The notes under the pieces: model-generated
The model's database searches: none
The model's input: the letters and a program-made list of their open reading frames with translations, nothing else
What the model was told of the DNA's origin: nothing
Part shown: in pieces, positions 12,801 to 22,822 of the stretch
Layout: the number at the start of each line of letters is the position of its first letter
How positions within the stretch are numbered: the first letter of the stretch is position 1
DNA from: Tribonema minus
Lineage: Eukaryota > Sar > Xanthophyceae > Tribonematales > Tribonemataceae
Assembly (NCBI GenBank): GCA_017506865.1
Contig: JAFCMP010000108.1
Coordinates: 124,001-188,000, forward strand
DNA length: 64,000 nucleotides
Reading direction: 5' to 3'
Position numbers and translations under genes: made by a program

Positions 12801-15398
12801 TGAAGTAGTCGAGGAAGTCCGGCAGCTGTGCTGCTACCCATTCCGCTGCCGCCAGGACGAACACCATGTTGAAGGCATTCTTGAGGTCCAGCATGAACTG
12901 CCAGTGACCGAGCTCATACGCGAGTTTGCCGGCCATGGCCGCTTTCTCCGCTCCTGCTGAGACGGCTACCCCATACTGCCCGTCTGGCTCAAGGAGCTCC
13001 GCCAGGAAGTCTTTGCGGTCTGCCACGTACACCGAAGTGCATAGTCGCTGCAGCACCTCGCCGCAAACGATGGGCCGCTGCTTAGCTGTACCATCTTCCT
13101 GTTGTTCTGCAAGTGGCGTCAGGCGCCCCGCGCCATGCAACTGCCAGAAGGCATCCGGCAGCCGCGCAGCCTCCCGCATAACGGTCTGAAGCCACCGTGT
13201 GAGGACAGCAGCAAACTCATGCCGTCCACAGCTTGTGCGTAGCGCATCCTGCAGGTGGCTGTAGCGCAGCCCCGATGGGCCTGCTCCACTGTAAGGGCTT
13301 GCTCGCTGGATGAGCTTGGCAACCGACTCTGGCTCAATTCCCTCCCCCTGTAACAGGCTGAGTTCTGCTGGCATGTCGGCTGCTTTCGCCACAAGCTGAT
13401 CAACCATGCCGGATAGCTCATGGAGTTGTTCCCCTGGCGCAGCGGGGGGGTGTTTGGACTGCATGGCGGCAAAGCAGTCATCATCAGGTATCGCCACCGT
13501 TTTGGGCTGAAGGAAACGCGCTGCCTGCTGTAGCCCCCCCCGTGTGCCCATGCACTGTAGGACGTAGGCGTTGATCGCTGCCTCCGTTTGCTGGCGCGCG
13601 CGCCAGCGCCGGTGCGCACGCGCGTGTGCGAGGAGCGCTGGCACCAACCGGTCAAGCTCACCGCGTGCCAACATTCTGATTCTGTCGGAGCGAGTGATGC
13701 CAGGTGCGCCATCGGTGGAGGTGATGAGTGATGGCATGAGGTGGTGTAGAATCGTGGATCTTTGCAGTCGCTGCACCCGCCCTGCGGAATCTGGCTCCCG
13801 CGCCGCATTGACGAACATCGTCATTGTGTGTGCCAACAGATGTGTTGCTGCGTTCTCCAGTGCAGCTCCCACATAGCGACGATTGCGTGGTCTAGCAAGG
13901 CTTCTAGTTGTCGCGAACTGCAGCTTGCACAGCTCATCGAGGCTGATGCTGTCAAGCACTGCTGCGACTGCGGGGGTTGAGATGGTCCACGTGAAAAGCC
14001 CACCTGCCCCACCTGCTGCGCCTGCAGGGCCTGGCGCTGCCGCTGCTGTCGCCGCACCTGCCGCTCTGGGGCCCCCTCCGCCGCCGCCGCGGCCGCCACG
14101 ACCACAGCCTCGTCCGCCGCTGTCGCTGCTGCGACCGCTGCCACGGCCACCGCGGCCGTTTTGAGTTCGCGCGCCACTGCCGCTGTTGCTAGCACCGCCG
14201 CTGCGGCTGCTGGCATCACTGCTGCGGCCGTTGCCAGCGCCGCTGTCCTTAGTACCGGCTGCACTGCCGCCGCCGGCACCGCTGCTGCTGCCGCCTCCGG
14301 TTCTGCTGCCGCTAGTCGCTCTGCTACTGCTGACGTCTGCATCATTGCTGCCGCTGCGAACGCGTCCTCCATTGCCACGTCCGCGCCCTCCACTGCGACC
14401 CCGACCCCCTCGTGTAGCACTGCTGCCCCCGCGTTCCGGCCTCTTTGAGCTGCCGGAGGAGCTGCTGCCACCAGCCTGAGCAGCAGGTGCCTGCTGCGCG
14501 TGCGCTGGTCCCTTTGCGTAGGGGTTGCCGATGGGTGTGCACGCCGGTTGCTGCTGTGGCAGCGACGTGGTAGCTGTTGCCGTCGATGCATCAGGTGCTA
14601 GCGGTGCTGCTGATGCTGTTGTTGACAATGTTGCCGCCACTGCAGCGGGTGAAGTGATAGGCCTGCATTTGCGGCAGTGCTTGCCCGCGCTGGCATCGCT
14701 GCTGTCCACTCTGAATGTCTTGTTGGCATGAAACAGGTTTTTGCACAAGGCACACTCGGTGTAGATGGTTAGCAAGTGCGACGTGCTGAGGTCGGAGCGC
14801 TCCAGGAACGTTGTTGCTGTCCCACTGTGGTGTTTGCGCTGGTGCTTCGCCGCGATGTGGGCGTTTAACCTCTGCTGTAACGAGAGCAGCGACATGCCCT
14901 TCTTCACCACGAGGTCGCATAAGTTGCACTTGTACTCCGGGTCCGCACTGCCTCCACCTCCAGCTTCGTCGTCTAGCATCAGACGTTGCTGTTCCAGACT
15001 GTTATGACCTGTTCTAGAGCGCTTGACTGCACTTTGCCCGCCCGTGTGCTCCCCTTCGCCTGTTTGATCGGAAATTGACCAACCGTCATTCTGTACCCTC
15101 TTGCGTTTGTGCGCTGCGCGTCCGTCTCCAGTTGCTCTGCTGCTGCCACTCGTGCCATCGTCCTGTTGACAAGCGCCATTGCCATCTGCAGCACTGGTGC
15201 TAATATCCTGCGCTTGTGCGCACGCTAGATCGGATTCCTTGCATTTCTGCGCTGATTCAGAGTTGGCAATACGGGCCTCCCGCCGCCGCCATGATATTCT
15301 TTTCATGATCTCTGCTACGCCATGGTGCTACATGCTACAGCTACATACCTATCCGCATCTCGTGGAGGCCTACTAGATTCCTTGTAGTAGGTACTTGA
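9854..15398 (-). mobile_element. Complete-looking non-LTR retrotransposon (LINE family A)
   Basis: On the minus strand this comprises a short 5' region (about 15398-15307), one 1779-codon open frame (15306-9967), and a 3' UTR of about 110 bp. The 3' UTR carries a GGC-rich run, the hairpin-forming GGGCTTTTTCGCGCCC and the terminal ATTAATAAAAAGTACA, which includes an AATAAA signal. It has no long terminal repeats of its own; the flanking similar sequences are separate family-B copies. Single-ORF layout with an N-terminal zinc finger and a C-terminal nuclease is that of early-branching LINEs (R2-like, REL-endonuclease type). Confidence 0.8.
9967..15306 (-). CDS. LINE polyprotein: zinc finger, reverse transcriptase, restriction-like endonuclease
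   Basis: An uninterrupted protein of 1779 residues. A C2H2 finger lies at C127-C130-H150-H155, followed by a second Cys cluster (C185, C188, C211, C214), then an Arg/Gly/Ser-rich segment. The reverse transcriptase follows, at roughly residues 620-1010: SGAGPSGLRYSHL, motif A FMLDLKNAFN, motif B FKQGDPAAPMLF, motif C GAYMDDANV near residue 900, and GLELNLTKSRALPG. A 280-residue Ala/Pro-rich spacer (about 11050-11900) precedes a CCHC knuckle, CKLCGKSPGGTLHARLC (near residue 1543), and a PD-(D/E)XK-like nuclease region (RRMDIVLP, then LMVDVTCFEA, residues about 1600-1660). In R2-type elements these parts bind the target, nick it and prime reverse transcription from it. The YMDD active site differs from the FADD usual in LINEs. 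Family placement is by layout and is tentative. Confidence 0.8.
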   Translation of the reverse strand: MKRISWRRREARIANSESAQKCKESDLACAQAQDISTSAADGNGACQQDDGTSGSSRATGDGRAAHKRKRVQNDGWSISDQTGEGEHTGGQSAVKRSRTGHNSLEQQRLMLDDEAGGGGSADPEYKCNLCDLVVKKGMSLLSLQQRLNAHIAAKHQRKHHSGTATTFLERSDLSTSHLLTIYTECALCKNLFHANKTFRVDSSDASAGKHCRKCRPITSPAAVAATLSTTASAAPLAPDASTATATTSLPQQQPACTPIGNPYAKGPAHAQQAPAAQAGGSSSSGSSKRPERGGSSATRGGRGRSGGRGRGNGGRVRSGSNDADVSSSRATSGSRTGGGSSSGAGGGSAAGTKDSGAGNGRSSDASSRSGGASNSGSGARTQNGRGGRGSGRSSDSGGRGCGRGGRGGGGGGPRAAGAATAAAAPGPAGAAGGAGGLFTWTISTPAVAAVLDSISLDELCKLQFATTRSLARPRNRRYVGAALENAATHLLAHTMTMFVNAAREPDSAGRVQRLQRSTILHHLMPSLITSTDGAPGITRSDRIRMLARGELDRLVPALLAHARAHRRWRARQQTEAAINAYVLQCMGTRGGLQQAARFLQPKTVAIPDDDCFAAMQSKHPPAAPGEQLHELSGMVDQLVAKAADMPAELSLLQGEGIEPESVAKLIQRASPYSGAGPSGLRYSHLQDALRTSCGRHEFAAVLTRWLQTVMREAARLPDAFWQLHGAGRLTPLAEQQEDGTAKQRPIVCGEVLQRLCTSVYVADRKDFLAELLEPDGQYGVAVSAGAEKAAMAGKLAYELGHWQFMLDLKNAFNMVFVLAAAEWVAAQLPDFLDYFIGTYVRTRPRLLFQHVDGSTRIIMSQRGFKQGDPAAPMLFCGAIAQCLKRFNEAAAAQRARRRMGAYMDDANVRTGACTLTQDDIQAVAQLKQHFAEVGLELNLTKSRALPGRGHVVTDHERQLLQQLGVQLLGDTDENQNRGAVLLGVPVGHSSFVDAWLRREAGAGGAGARFAERCACLTSPRAMFRLLRYCVVPRMTYCLRTIPTTQTAPAAKEWDRVTQWVLEHSMGLQPPGQTWRQFEQSGAHFHLAAHGPALQQARLPTRHGGLGITSACDIADAAYVAGTLQALQPALSGWAGVLQQAAPQAAADNAAEDAATQTTPAAAAAAPAPAASAAATVTAAAAVASGGATAPAAATASAAGRAYGAAIPATHDAAAAGSGAAAAAQAAPAAAAAAAAHGATTPAAAAAAAAAAAPASEAAAAAAAHVAPQVASAASLTAASTAAAAGIGNTAATGPTSLSAAAAPATGAASAGGAANVPAATAAMAVAAANAAGAAPTPAAAATPLAAAATAGGTAAAPAHAAAAAVNAGAARSTPAMLQGAAAAEVARLPLMRTIATAATSLRAATGDKLEHILPPALTPLQQQPPTQQPPLRPTAGGGTGADAACVLDASALQLQCSLKRPNQSALADAVATELADKVEADLQQLPQGTQRTQALARFRSQRHMHSIGMAFLNEPMYSTTASFDGLSWQLAVKRAIGVEEQTAGCKLCGKSPGGTLHARLCQAPRVKAHDTIVHNSVKRATQRLLRQYLKTGLVDEDYTPFLGSAGPPGSRRMDIVLPADAFPVTGYDDPTRHLPLMVDVTCFEAQVASRAAKTAADPERCCRDQEAAKTTHYSGHYDQNCYKLATLAIGSFGSIGEQGRKLLEAVATEYASRMSVPGGARPKALKGIALARLRSALSAALHMAYSGRVMTHMAESRGGGHMEEDVGEDPDMPFGGGGV

Positions 15399-15399
15399 C

Positions 15400-15915
15400 T
15401 GTACTTTTATTAATTTCGCTTCGCAAGGGGCGCGAAAAGCCCTCTCTTTGGATGTGCACTCAATGCAACATTCCTTCTCCGAAGAGAGACTCAACCGCAA
15501 ACAGGCTTCCCCCTCTTCACACTACCACCAACACCCCACAACCAAACCCTACTTAGGGTTGCCCAGCCGTGAGGCACACTTGTCCCGTCTTGAAAAAGAT
15601 TTATGCAGGCCTGGGTCGCCTTTGACAGCGCCCAGAACTGAGGACCATGCTGACACGTCTGAATCACGCCTCTAGGCAAAATGATCACTGGGCACCAGGC
15701 ACTGGTGCTAAGGGTATCAATGCTGTTGCTACGAAGAGTCCAACCCAACCCCAATAAACCCCACCCAAACCCCGATCGGTCCCCACTATCATGCTGCACC
15801 AAAGTGCCTAAGCTACTGCCTCTACACGTCGTCGACCATACCCACTTTGAGGCCTCCCGTGTCTCTGCCAAAATGGTCCTAACTGTGAACAGCTTTGCGC
15901 AGGCCTGGGCTACTG
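15400..15915 (-). mobile_element. Family-B retroelement copy 2
   Basis: About 97 per cent identical by eye to 9338-9853 and in the same orientation. Beyond 15915 the similarity to B's internal repeat goes on (CAGCGCCCAGAACTGAGGAC near 15919, GTGCCAGGCACTGGTGCT near 15959). This copy is therefore longer than copy 1, and the apparent common end near 15915 is not a true element end. Confidence 0.7.
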
Positions 15916-18245
15916 GTAGCAGCGCCCAGAACTGAGGACAATGGTCATGGATCACTAAGTGCCAGGCACTGGTGCTGCAAAGGCTGATGCTGTCACTTCA
16001 GCGAGCATATCTACTAAAACCCGCCCTTATATTTGCTAGTGTTACCCCCCCCGGTGTCCCCGGCCGCACTGGAACCCCTGCTGCGAACTCCTTCCTCCTG
16101 CTGCTCCTGCTCCTGCTCCTCCGCGCCGCTCCCGCCAAGCAGCTGCCGCCGCCTGCCCCGTCGCCGCGCACAGGCGCCGCTCTCTAACCACATGCCTTGG
16201 ACAACACTCCGCAGAGTTGCATGACTAACAATCAGAGGTGCCGCGAGGCCCCAAGATAGTGTCCTTGTGTCGGTTGTGGGTTGAAGGCGTGCGCCATCGC
16301 CGGCGGCAGGGACGGCGGCGGATAGGCTCCGGTCTTCGACGGTGTGGTTGCAGGTGTTGGTGTTCGCGTTGATGATCTTGCCGCAGCAGGCAGCAGGCTT
16401 GACACTCGGTCGCTGCGTCGGCGTAGGCCACCAAGCAGGCGAAGCCGCCACCTGCCTGCGCCGTCGCCGCATCGCTGACCCTCCCCACGGACAAGACTCT
16501 GAAAGAGTGTGTGTAACAACAATCAAGGGTACTGCTAGGTCCCAAGATAGTGTCCAGATGTGAGGTGCTGGGGCAGCAAATGCGGTGTACGGCAGCAAGT
16601 GCTGGTGGAGGCAGCGCAGGTCCGATGTCCACAGTCGCCGATGCAGCAGTCGGGGGCAGAGGTGCCAGCAGAAGCTGCGGTTTGCCGCCACACGAACAAC
16701 ACTCCATAGGAGTAGGGTCAACAATCCAGGGTGCCGTGAAGCCCCGGGATAGTGTCCTTGGTGGCGAACTTCAAGCGCAGGTTGGTCGGCACATGGCGGA
16801 AAAGGCACGAGCCCTGGCGACGGCCGAGCAGGCGTAGTCTGCAGCAGCTGCGCACAGCTGCATGAGCCCCACTCCTTCTGCTTCAGCCACGGATCAGCTC
16901 GAAGAGCAATTGGTATGACAATCAACGGTGCCAAAAGGCCCGAAGATAGTATCCTTGGGTGGCGTGAGGGGAGGGAAGTAGCTGCTCGTGCTGCTTGAGA
17001 GGCGAACTGCAAAGCTTTCCATGTCCTTGCCGATGCCGCGAGCTCGAATGTAATGCTCCTCTGGCCTGCTGGTGCTGTGTGATAAGGGGCTCCAAATGTG
17101 CGGCTGAAATGTGGCAGGTGCTGCTGCGGCGCGCCAGATGCACCATGGCTGGTGAAACATGCTAGGCGCGCCAGACAAGCAGCCCCCACCCTCCACTTCA
17201 TGGCGCTGCCACACCTTTCGATGTTGGCGAGCTGGCCCGGGGGGGGCAAAACGTTGTGTACTTCAAAAATCTGACGGTCCAGCCATGTGTTGTCGCTAAA
17301 GTAACTTCAAGTTCTGGGGAATAATCCCCAAAGGCAAAATGCACAAAAACAAAACAAAAAGCAGCCCTGCTGTCGTCCACAAACATACACACAAAGTGCT
17401 GCGTGATTGCAGTGCAACGTTGGCCAACCAGCGTGATCCGCCCCCCGAAGTTGGCCAACATGCCCCCGATCCGGGGGGGCCCTTCGAATTCCTCAGTATC
17501 GCTAGCGCATACTCTCACACAGACTGCGCCTGGCACACACTGAGATGAGACGCGTGATGGTGCAGCAGGGAGCTTTACCACTTGCTGCATGGACTGCCAG
17601 ATGGATGCGGTCGCGCGTGCAGCAATACGACGCAATCCCCACTTCTTGCGAAAGAGGGCGTTTTTTTTCGGCAGTCACAATTTTTCTTGGAGACCTATGA
17701 GCAGCGCCATGGTCTCACCAAGATGGCGGCAGCGGCGCTGCATCAGCCAAGTGAATCAGTATCATAGCGCAAACTGACCATCAGCGCTGCTGCAGCTTGT
17801 AAGCTTCCCGACCGACAGCGTGATGAGGTTCGCGCTTCATTCTCACAGGCCATGCCATGCCATGTAGCGTTCTTGTGCACCTCCCTTGGACAGCGCCATG
17901 GCTACAGCACGGCGCTTGATGCCGGTCGCGTCATAAGGTTTCTACAGCAGACCGACCTGATAACAGCTGTCAGTTTGCTCGCACGTGCAGTAGGTAAAAG
18001 GTGAAAAGGTGAGCGTCCCGTCCGGTGATTTAGTCTCAGGGAGACCTGAGTACTAACGTACCCAGGAACTTGAACTTAGTTTCCCATCCCGTGCTTCAGA
18101 GAGTGCCCTCAAAGCGCGTTCTCAACTCGCGTTGCAGAGATCGTCCTGATAACGTGAGGGACGGAGCCAGCACTGCTTGCCTCTCTCTGGTGGACAGCCG
18201 CAGGTCTGCACGGCCGTCCAAAGGCAACAGGGAACACAAAACGCC
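15916..18245. other. Repeat-rich spacer, no gene called
   Basis: Contains the four-copy hairpin module described separately. A 411-codon minus-strand open frame (17249-16014) runs through it but shifts frame relative to the third repeat, so I regard it as chance or a relic. From 17250 to 18245 I see nothing beyond the likely promoter and 5' UTR of the PqqB-like gene. Confidence 0.45.
16196..16965. repeat. Four-copy degenerate module with a hairpin and conserved block
   Basis: Conserved blocks begin at about 16228, 16519, 16721 and 16918 (spacings 291, 202, 197). Each has an ACAATC-GGTGCC-GG-CCC-AGATAGT-TCCTTG-like core. About 10-20 bases upstream sits a short inverted repeat whose arms change together: ACTC/GAGT, ACTCT/AGAGT, ACTCC/GGAGT, GCTC/GAGC. 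Between cores the sequence diverges freely. Function unknown. Confidence 0.6.
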
Positions 18246-21200
18246 ATGGCGCAAACAGGCACGGGAGAAGTCGGCTTTAGGGCGATCGTGCTTGGATGCG
18301 CCCAAGACGCTGGGATACCCTCCATTGGCTGCAGCTGCTCCCGCTGCAGCCATGCTAGGGCCCTGGGCAGCGCCTACAAAGACGGCATGGTGGCTTGCCT
18401 GGGGCTCGTAGACGATGGCGATAGGAAAGCCTTCCTGGTGGATGCGACTCCGGATATAGGCTCCCAGCTGTGGGAGCTACAGCAAGCAATACCAGCCAAG
18501 TCTGATGCGTCTAGTGACGACAGGGATGGCGGCAGCAGCGATGGACCGGGCAACGTGCTTGGAGGGATATTGCTGACGCACGCTCATATGGGCCACTACT
18601 CGGGCCTGCTGCAACTGGGCAAGGAGGCGCTGGGCGCGGCTCAGGTGCCGGTGTTTTGCACTGCTTCCATGGCCGCGTTCTTACACGAAAACCTACCGTG
18701 GAGTCTGCTGGTGGAAGGCAACAGCATCGTCATCACGGAACTCACGCCGGGAAGCGCCTACAGGCTCTGCACAGGGCTGTGTGTTACGCCAATATCCGTG
18801 CCGCACCGGGACGAGATCAGCGATACTGTGGCGATGCTCTTCAGCTGCGGCGATCAGAGCAAGCTGCTGTACTGCCCTGATACAAACGGCTGGGGCGAGG
18901 GGTGGGGCAAGGGCATTCGCGCGTGGTGCGACGAGGTGGAGGTCGCTGTCGTCGACGGGACATTCTACAGGTAAGCTACAGTAGCAGGGACATCTGTGAC
19001 AGTCATAGTCACGCTGCATCCAGTCACCGCTCAATGTTAAGTTGTAGTTCTCATGCCACCTGCAAGCGTCATGCACTGACAAAACATGTCTGCACAAACT
19101 CCCTGTCTTCGAGCAGTATCTGAAGTGCTATCGATTACATTGTAGTTTATCAACACTCACGCCTGTCACAAACCGTGCCTGCAGGCTGTTGGTATTTTGT
19201 ACCACCGTCCGGTGATAATCAAATGCCGCCGCTACTACACAACAACAAGTGCAACTTCCGTCAATGTTGCCGCACCGCTACTATGTACACGTTAACAAAT
19301 GCAACTCTCCGTCATTGTTGGCTTGCATCACATGCTCCGCACAGCATGGCAATGGCAACATTCTATGTCTTGATAAGTCACGATAATATTTGCTCATGAC
19401 TACACATTGAGCTGATCTTGTGGGGCGCCTAGCGCTTGACAAGGCGGTGAATAAGTTCAACTGGTCTCACTGCTATGGTGTGTAAGCGTTCCCTGTGTTG
19501 CCACGACTCAAACGCGTTAAGCTGCGCAAAGCGCGCTTCGCTCTTCGACACGCTGCATAGTGGCCGTCCCAACTTCAACAGTCATCAATCAGCTCCACGC
19601 ATGGGGAGCTTGCAGCATCTGACACCACTTCGTGCTGCCCATTTCCCCGCGACAACTGCTGAACTTCAACAACGATAATCTGCTACGCACATGGGGATGG
19701 TCACAGCATCTGACAGCGCTTTCTACTGCCCCTTTGATTCCCGGTGACCATTTCTGAGCAGTGCGGACGAGCTCCCAGCAGGGCGCAGCATCGCCGACAT
19801 CCCCCACCCCCTCATCCCCGACACGGTGGCACGGCTCAGCGGCTGCAGCGCTCAGGTCGTCTTCACGCACCTCAACCACACCAACCCCGTCGCGACGGCC
19901 GCCTCCGAGCAACGACGCTCAGTAACAGACGCCGGCATGTCTGTAGCGGAGTTTGGCATGCAGTGGTGCTTCAGCGCCCCCGCGCAGTCGTCCATGACGG
20001 CGGCGGAAGTCACTGCGGCGGCGGCGGTGGATGCGGCGGCGGCGGCGCCTGCTGCGGCGGCGGCGGCCGTCGGTGGCGGCGAAACCATTGTCGATTGGGA
20101 GGTATGCTTGAGACGGAGTCACCGCATGTAGGGTTGCGTAGCTGCGAACTTTGGCATTTTGCGCGACGCCTCAACAAGTGAGTGTTAGTGCCTGCAGCCG
20201 GTCATGTTCATTTTGCGCGTTTATCCACAGTGCTCAATCGTGCTGCTGTGGCTGACTGCAGCTCACTGTACGCAATGCTGCATGGGTATTCTCTTTGCCT
20301 GAGCATCAATCACCAGATACTGCCACTGGGCTCATAGACACCTGGCGGCTGCTGCTGCTTGCTGCACCAACGCCCATAATCAGTGCAGCAGCCAGGCACT
20401 GTCACTGTCAAGCAAGTGCTGATGATAATTCACACAATGTGACTTGTATGTTTGCACGGCAGGCGGCTGTGGAGCAATGCGCTGGCGACGAGGAGTTTCT
20501 GCGAGAGCTGCTGCTGGACTTGTGGAATGAGCTGCAGGAACACTTGGAGGAGGTACGATAACTTCAAGTCTCAACGCTCAAGTCTTGAAGTTGTGTGCAC
20601 CCATGTTTGTAAACGACAACGAGCACAGCGACTTCCTCTGGTCCATGCTGATGTCAGGCAAAGGTAGGCTGTCACTGACTTTTGTGTAGAAGAGGCAATC
20701 TGCACCCGCAACGAAGGGGGTGTGTTGTCAGTGTTCCCGTATGCGATGCGTCGTCATATCATACCAGAGCATTCGTTTCTGAGGCAAGGATGGTGCCACT
20801 GTGTACTCTTCAGCTGTACATGACAGTACGTACATGTCTTGTTGTACTATATACCACGACATACATGCATTGACATGCATTACATACTACAGCCCTGCTG
20901 CCGCTAGTAGTACACATGTACTCTGAAGCTGTACACGACAGTACGTGCTAGCAGTACACAACAGTACACCCTGTACAAGCAGCTGCTGCGTGTGCTTCTC
21001 TTTAGAGTCGCGATGCCGATGTGTATTGCTGATTTACTGTGACGTGTCAACATCCACAAGCAACTTCATCTGTACAACACTTGTGCTTAGCATGGGGTGA
21101 ATTGCACCATCAAGGTTTGGTGGCACGTCTAACCCTAATCCTGACTCATATCAGCACAGCATAGTCGGCAGCAAGCATTAGGTGCTTGCAGCGGCGGTGA

Positions 21201-22118
21201 GAAACATGTGGCTGTGAGTCTCATGCCATCCATCTACTTCACACAAAACAGCGCAGTCAGCGCAGTCCATCCTTTGATGTCAGATGCTGTGGTAGTGCAG
21301 ACAGTGCTGCTGTGCCTGGTGGTATATCACCAGCTTAGGGTTAGGGCTAGGCTTAGACAGCAGAAGGTTTCACCATCACGTGTGGACACGAGTAGGTTGA
21401 GATGACGTAGTGGACAGTAGACGATGCCACAATATAGCAGGGTGGCATCGCAATGCAGGCTGGTGATGTCACGTTCCCAGCAAGTAGCTGCAAGCAAATG
21501 GCGGCAAAGACAACCATGTACACTTAATCAGGAAGGTCACAGCATTATGGTATGATGAGGTGACCGACACAGCCAGGTCAGCTCACCCTTTCTTCCAAGA
21601 ACCAGGATACAAATTGAGCAAACGATGTGTTGACAGTGCAGCATTGCTCACGATGTTGGCTCACGATGTTGGCGCAATCATCACGCTCGCAGCTTTAGTT
21701 GAGTCTGCATCTGACTGGTGTGCACTGTGTGCTACATAATCTTCACCATGACCGAGAGGGCACCACTTGTGTTTGTTTAAGTTGCGTCTGAACGCTGTGC
21801 ACTTGCTCTGCTGACCCCTGCCCCCCTTCCCCCCTACCCCTAACCCCCCTCTCGCCTCCGCAGCTCAGCACCACCATCCCGGAGGGCAACATTGAGCGCA
21901 GCGGCCGCATCGGACACTCCATCAAGGGCGCTGCCGCCAACCTCATGTGCTACCGGCTCAAAGACGCGGCACTGGCCATGGAGAGAGTAGGTCACGCTGC
22001 TGCCGCTAAGGCTAAACCCCCCGATCAGCTCCAGGCAGACCTGGAGGCAACGTACGAAGCGCTCAAGGGGGAGGCGGCTACCTACGAGGCGTATCTCAAG
22101 ACGCTCGAGCTGCTGTGA
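18246..22118 (+). CDS. PqqB-like metallo-beta-lactamase-fold hydrolase fused to an HPt domain
   Basis: Exons 18246-18970, 19762-20101, 20463-20552 and 21864-22118 join in phase with GT-AG introns to give 469 residues. Residues 1-360 match PqqB-like hydrolases: LGCAQDAGIPSIGC, metal-site ILLTHAHMGHYSGL (H112, H114, H117), VVDGTFYR followed by ADELPAGR, DIPHPLIPDT, VFTHLNHTNP and VAEFGM. After an Ala-rich linker the protein runs into VDWEAAVEQCAGDEEFLREL and, in the last exon, GRIGHSIKGAAANL, which is the phospho-acceptor helix of histidine phosphotransfer domains (predicted phospho-His 403). The junction between exons 2 and 3 falls inside the first HPt helix in phase 0, so the HPt cannot easily be a separate gene. 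The HxHxGH form and the PqqB-like C-terminus do not prove a role in PQQ synthesis; the substrate is unknown. Exon 4 lies 1.3 kb downstream of exon 3. Confidence 0.75.
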
Positions 22119-22822
22119 CGGCGGCGCGCCGCTGCGATGCGGCGAACGCGGGCAGAGAAGATGGCCCGGGGGGGAGGGGGGGGGAGGGGCTGCTGCTGCA
22201 GCACGGGCGCTGCCGCTGCTGCAGCACGGGTGCTGCCGCTGCTGCTGCTTCTGCACGACAAAGGCGCGCCAGCCTCTGCCGCCTCCACGCTTCCATGTTG
22301 GACAAATGCGCGCTCACAAGTGCGTCGCACGCGCGCGATGGCGCGCAGTCAGAGATACCACACGCGTACGCGTGATCGCGCATGCGCGCTGCATGCATGC
22401 GTGAGTCGGATCTGACCGGCCGTCACCTGCAACTGCTAAGCACGGGGCAGTAGGTGGCATGTAATGCCGACATCGGCTGGCAGCATGGGCATTGTTTCCA
22501 CTATCACCGTAGCTCCGGCGGCAGCCGCCGTTGTGTGTGTATGGGGGGGGGGGGGGGGGGGCTGCTGCCGCCTTTGGGCTGGCAGAGTCGCTGAATTTGG
22601 GCCATTGTTTCCACGAACACTGTAGCACTGGCGGCGGCCACCCCTATGGGGGGGGGGGGGGCTGCTGCCACCTTTGCTGCTGGCAGGAACAGCAGCGCTG
22701 CTGCCGGGCGGCGGCGGCGCCACCTGTGGCACCGCCAGCGCAACAGCGGCAGCAGCGCTCAAGCTGCGCGCACAACTCAACGTATGCATCCCCGCATATG
22801 CCGGACATGTGTCCTCCGTGCG
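22119..22822. other. Convergent intergenic spacer with a G-run tandem repeat
   Basis: Lies between the HPt stop (22118) and the LACTB2 stop (22823). A degenerate direct repeat of about 125 bp occurs twice, near 22487-22585 and 22600-22690. Each has GGGCATTGTTTCCAC or similar, a GGCGGC stretch, and TATGGGGGG extended into a long G-run ending in CTGCTGCC. CAG/CTG-rich flanks follow. No gene is seen. Confidence 0.5.

Noticed and set aside
9338-15915. Idea that the flanking 515-bp repeats are long terminal repeats of the element between them
   Set aside because: They have their own LINE-type 3' tails and lie in the element's orientation. The inner element has its own distinct tail and no LTR-class enzymes, so they are separate insertions.
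16014-17249. 411-codon minus-strand open frame over the four-copy module
   Set aside because: The third repeat is in a different frame from the others, there is no recognisable domain, and conservation follows the DNA hairpin and not the protein.
19852-20122. Minus-strand frames opposite the PqqB-like second exon
   Set aside because: Ala/Arg shadows of the GCG-rich linker; the plus-strand frame has the family motifs FTHLNHTNP and VAEFGM.
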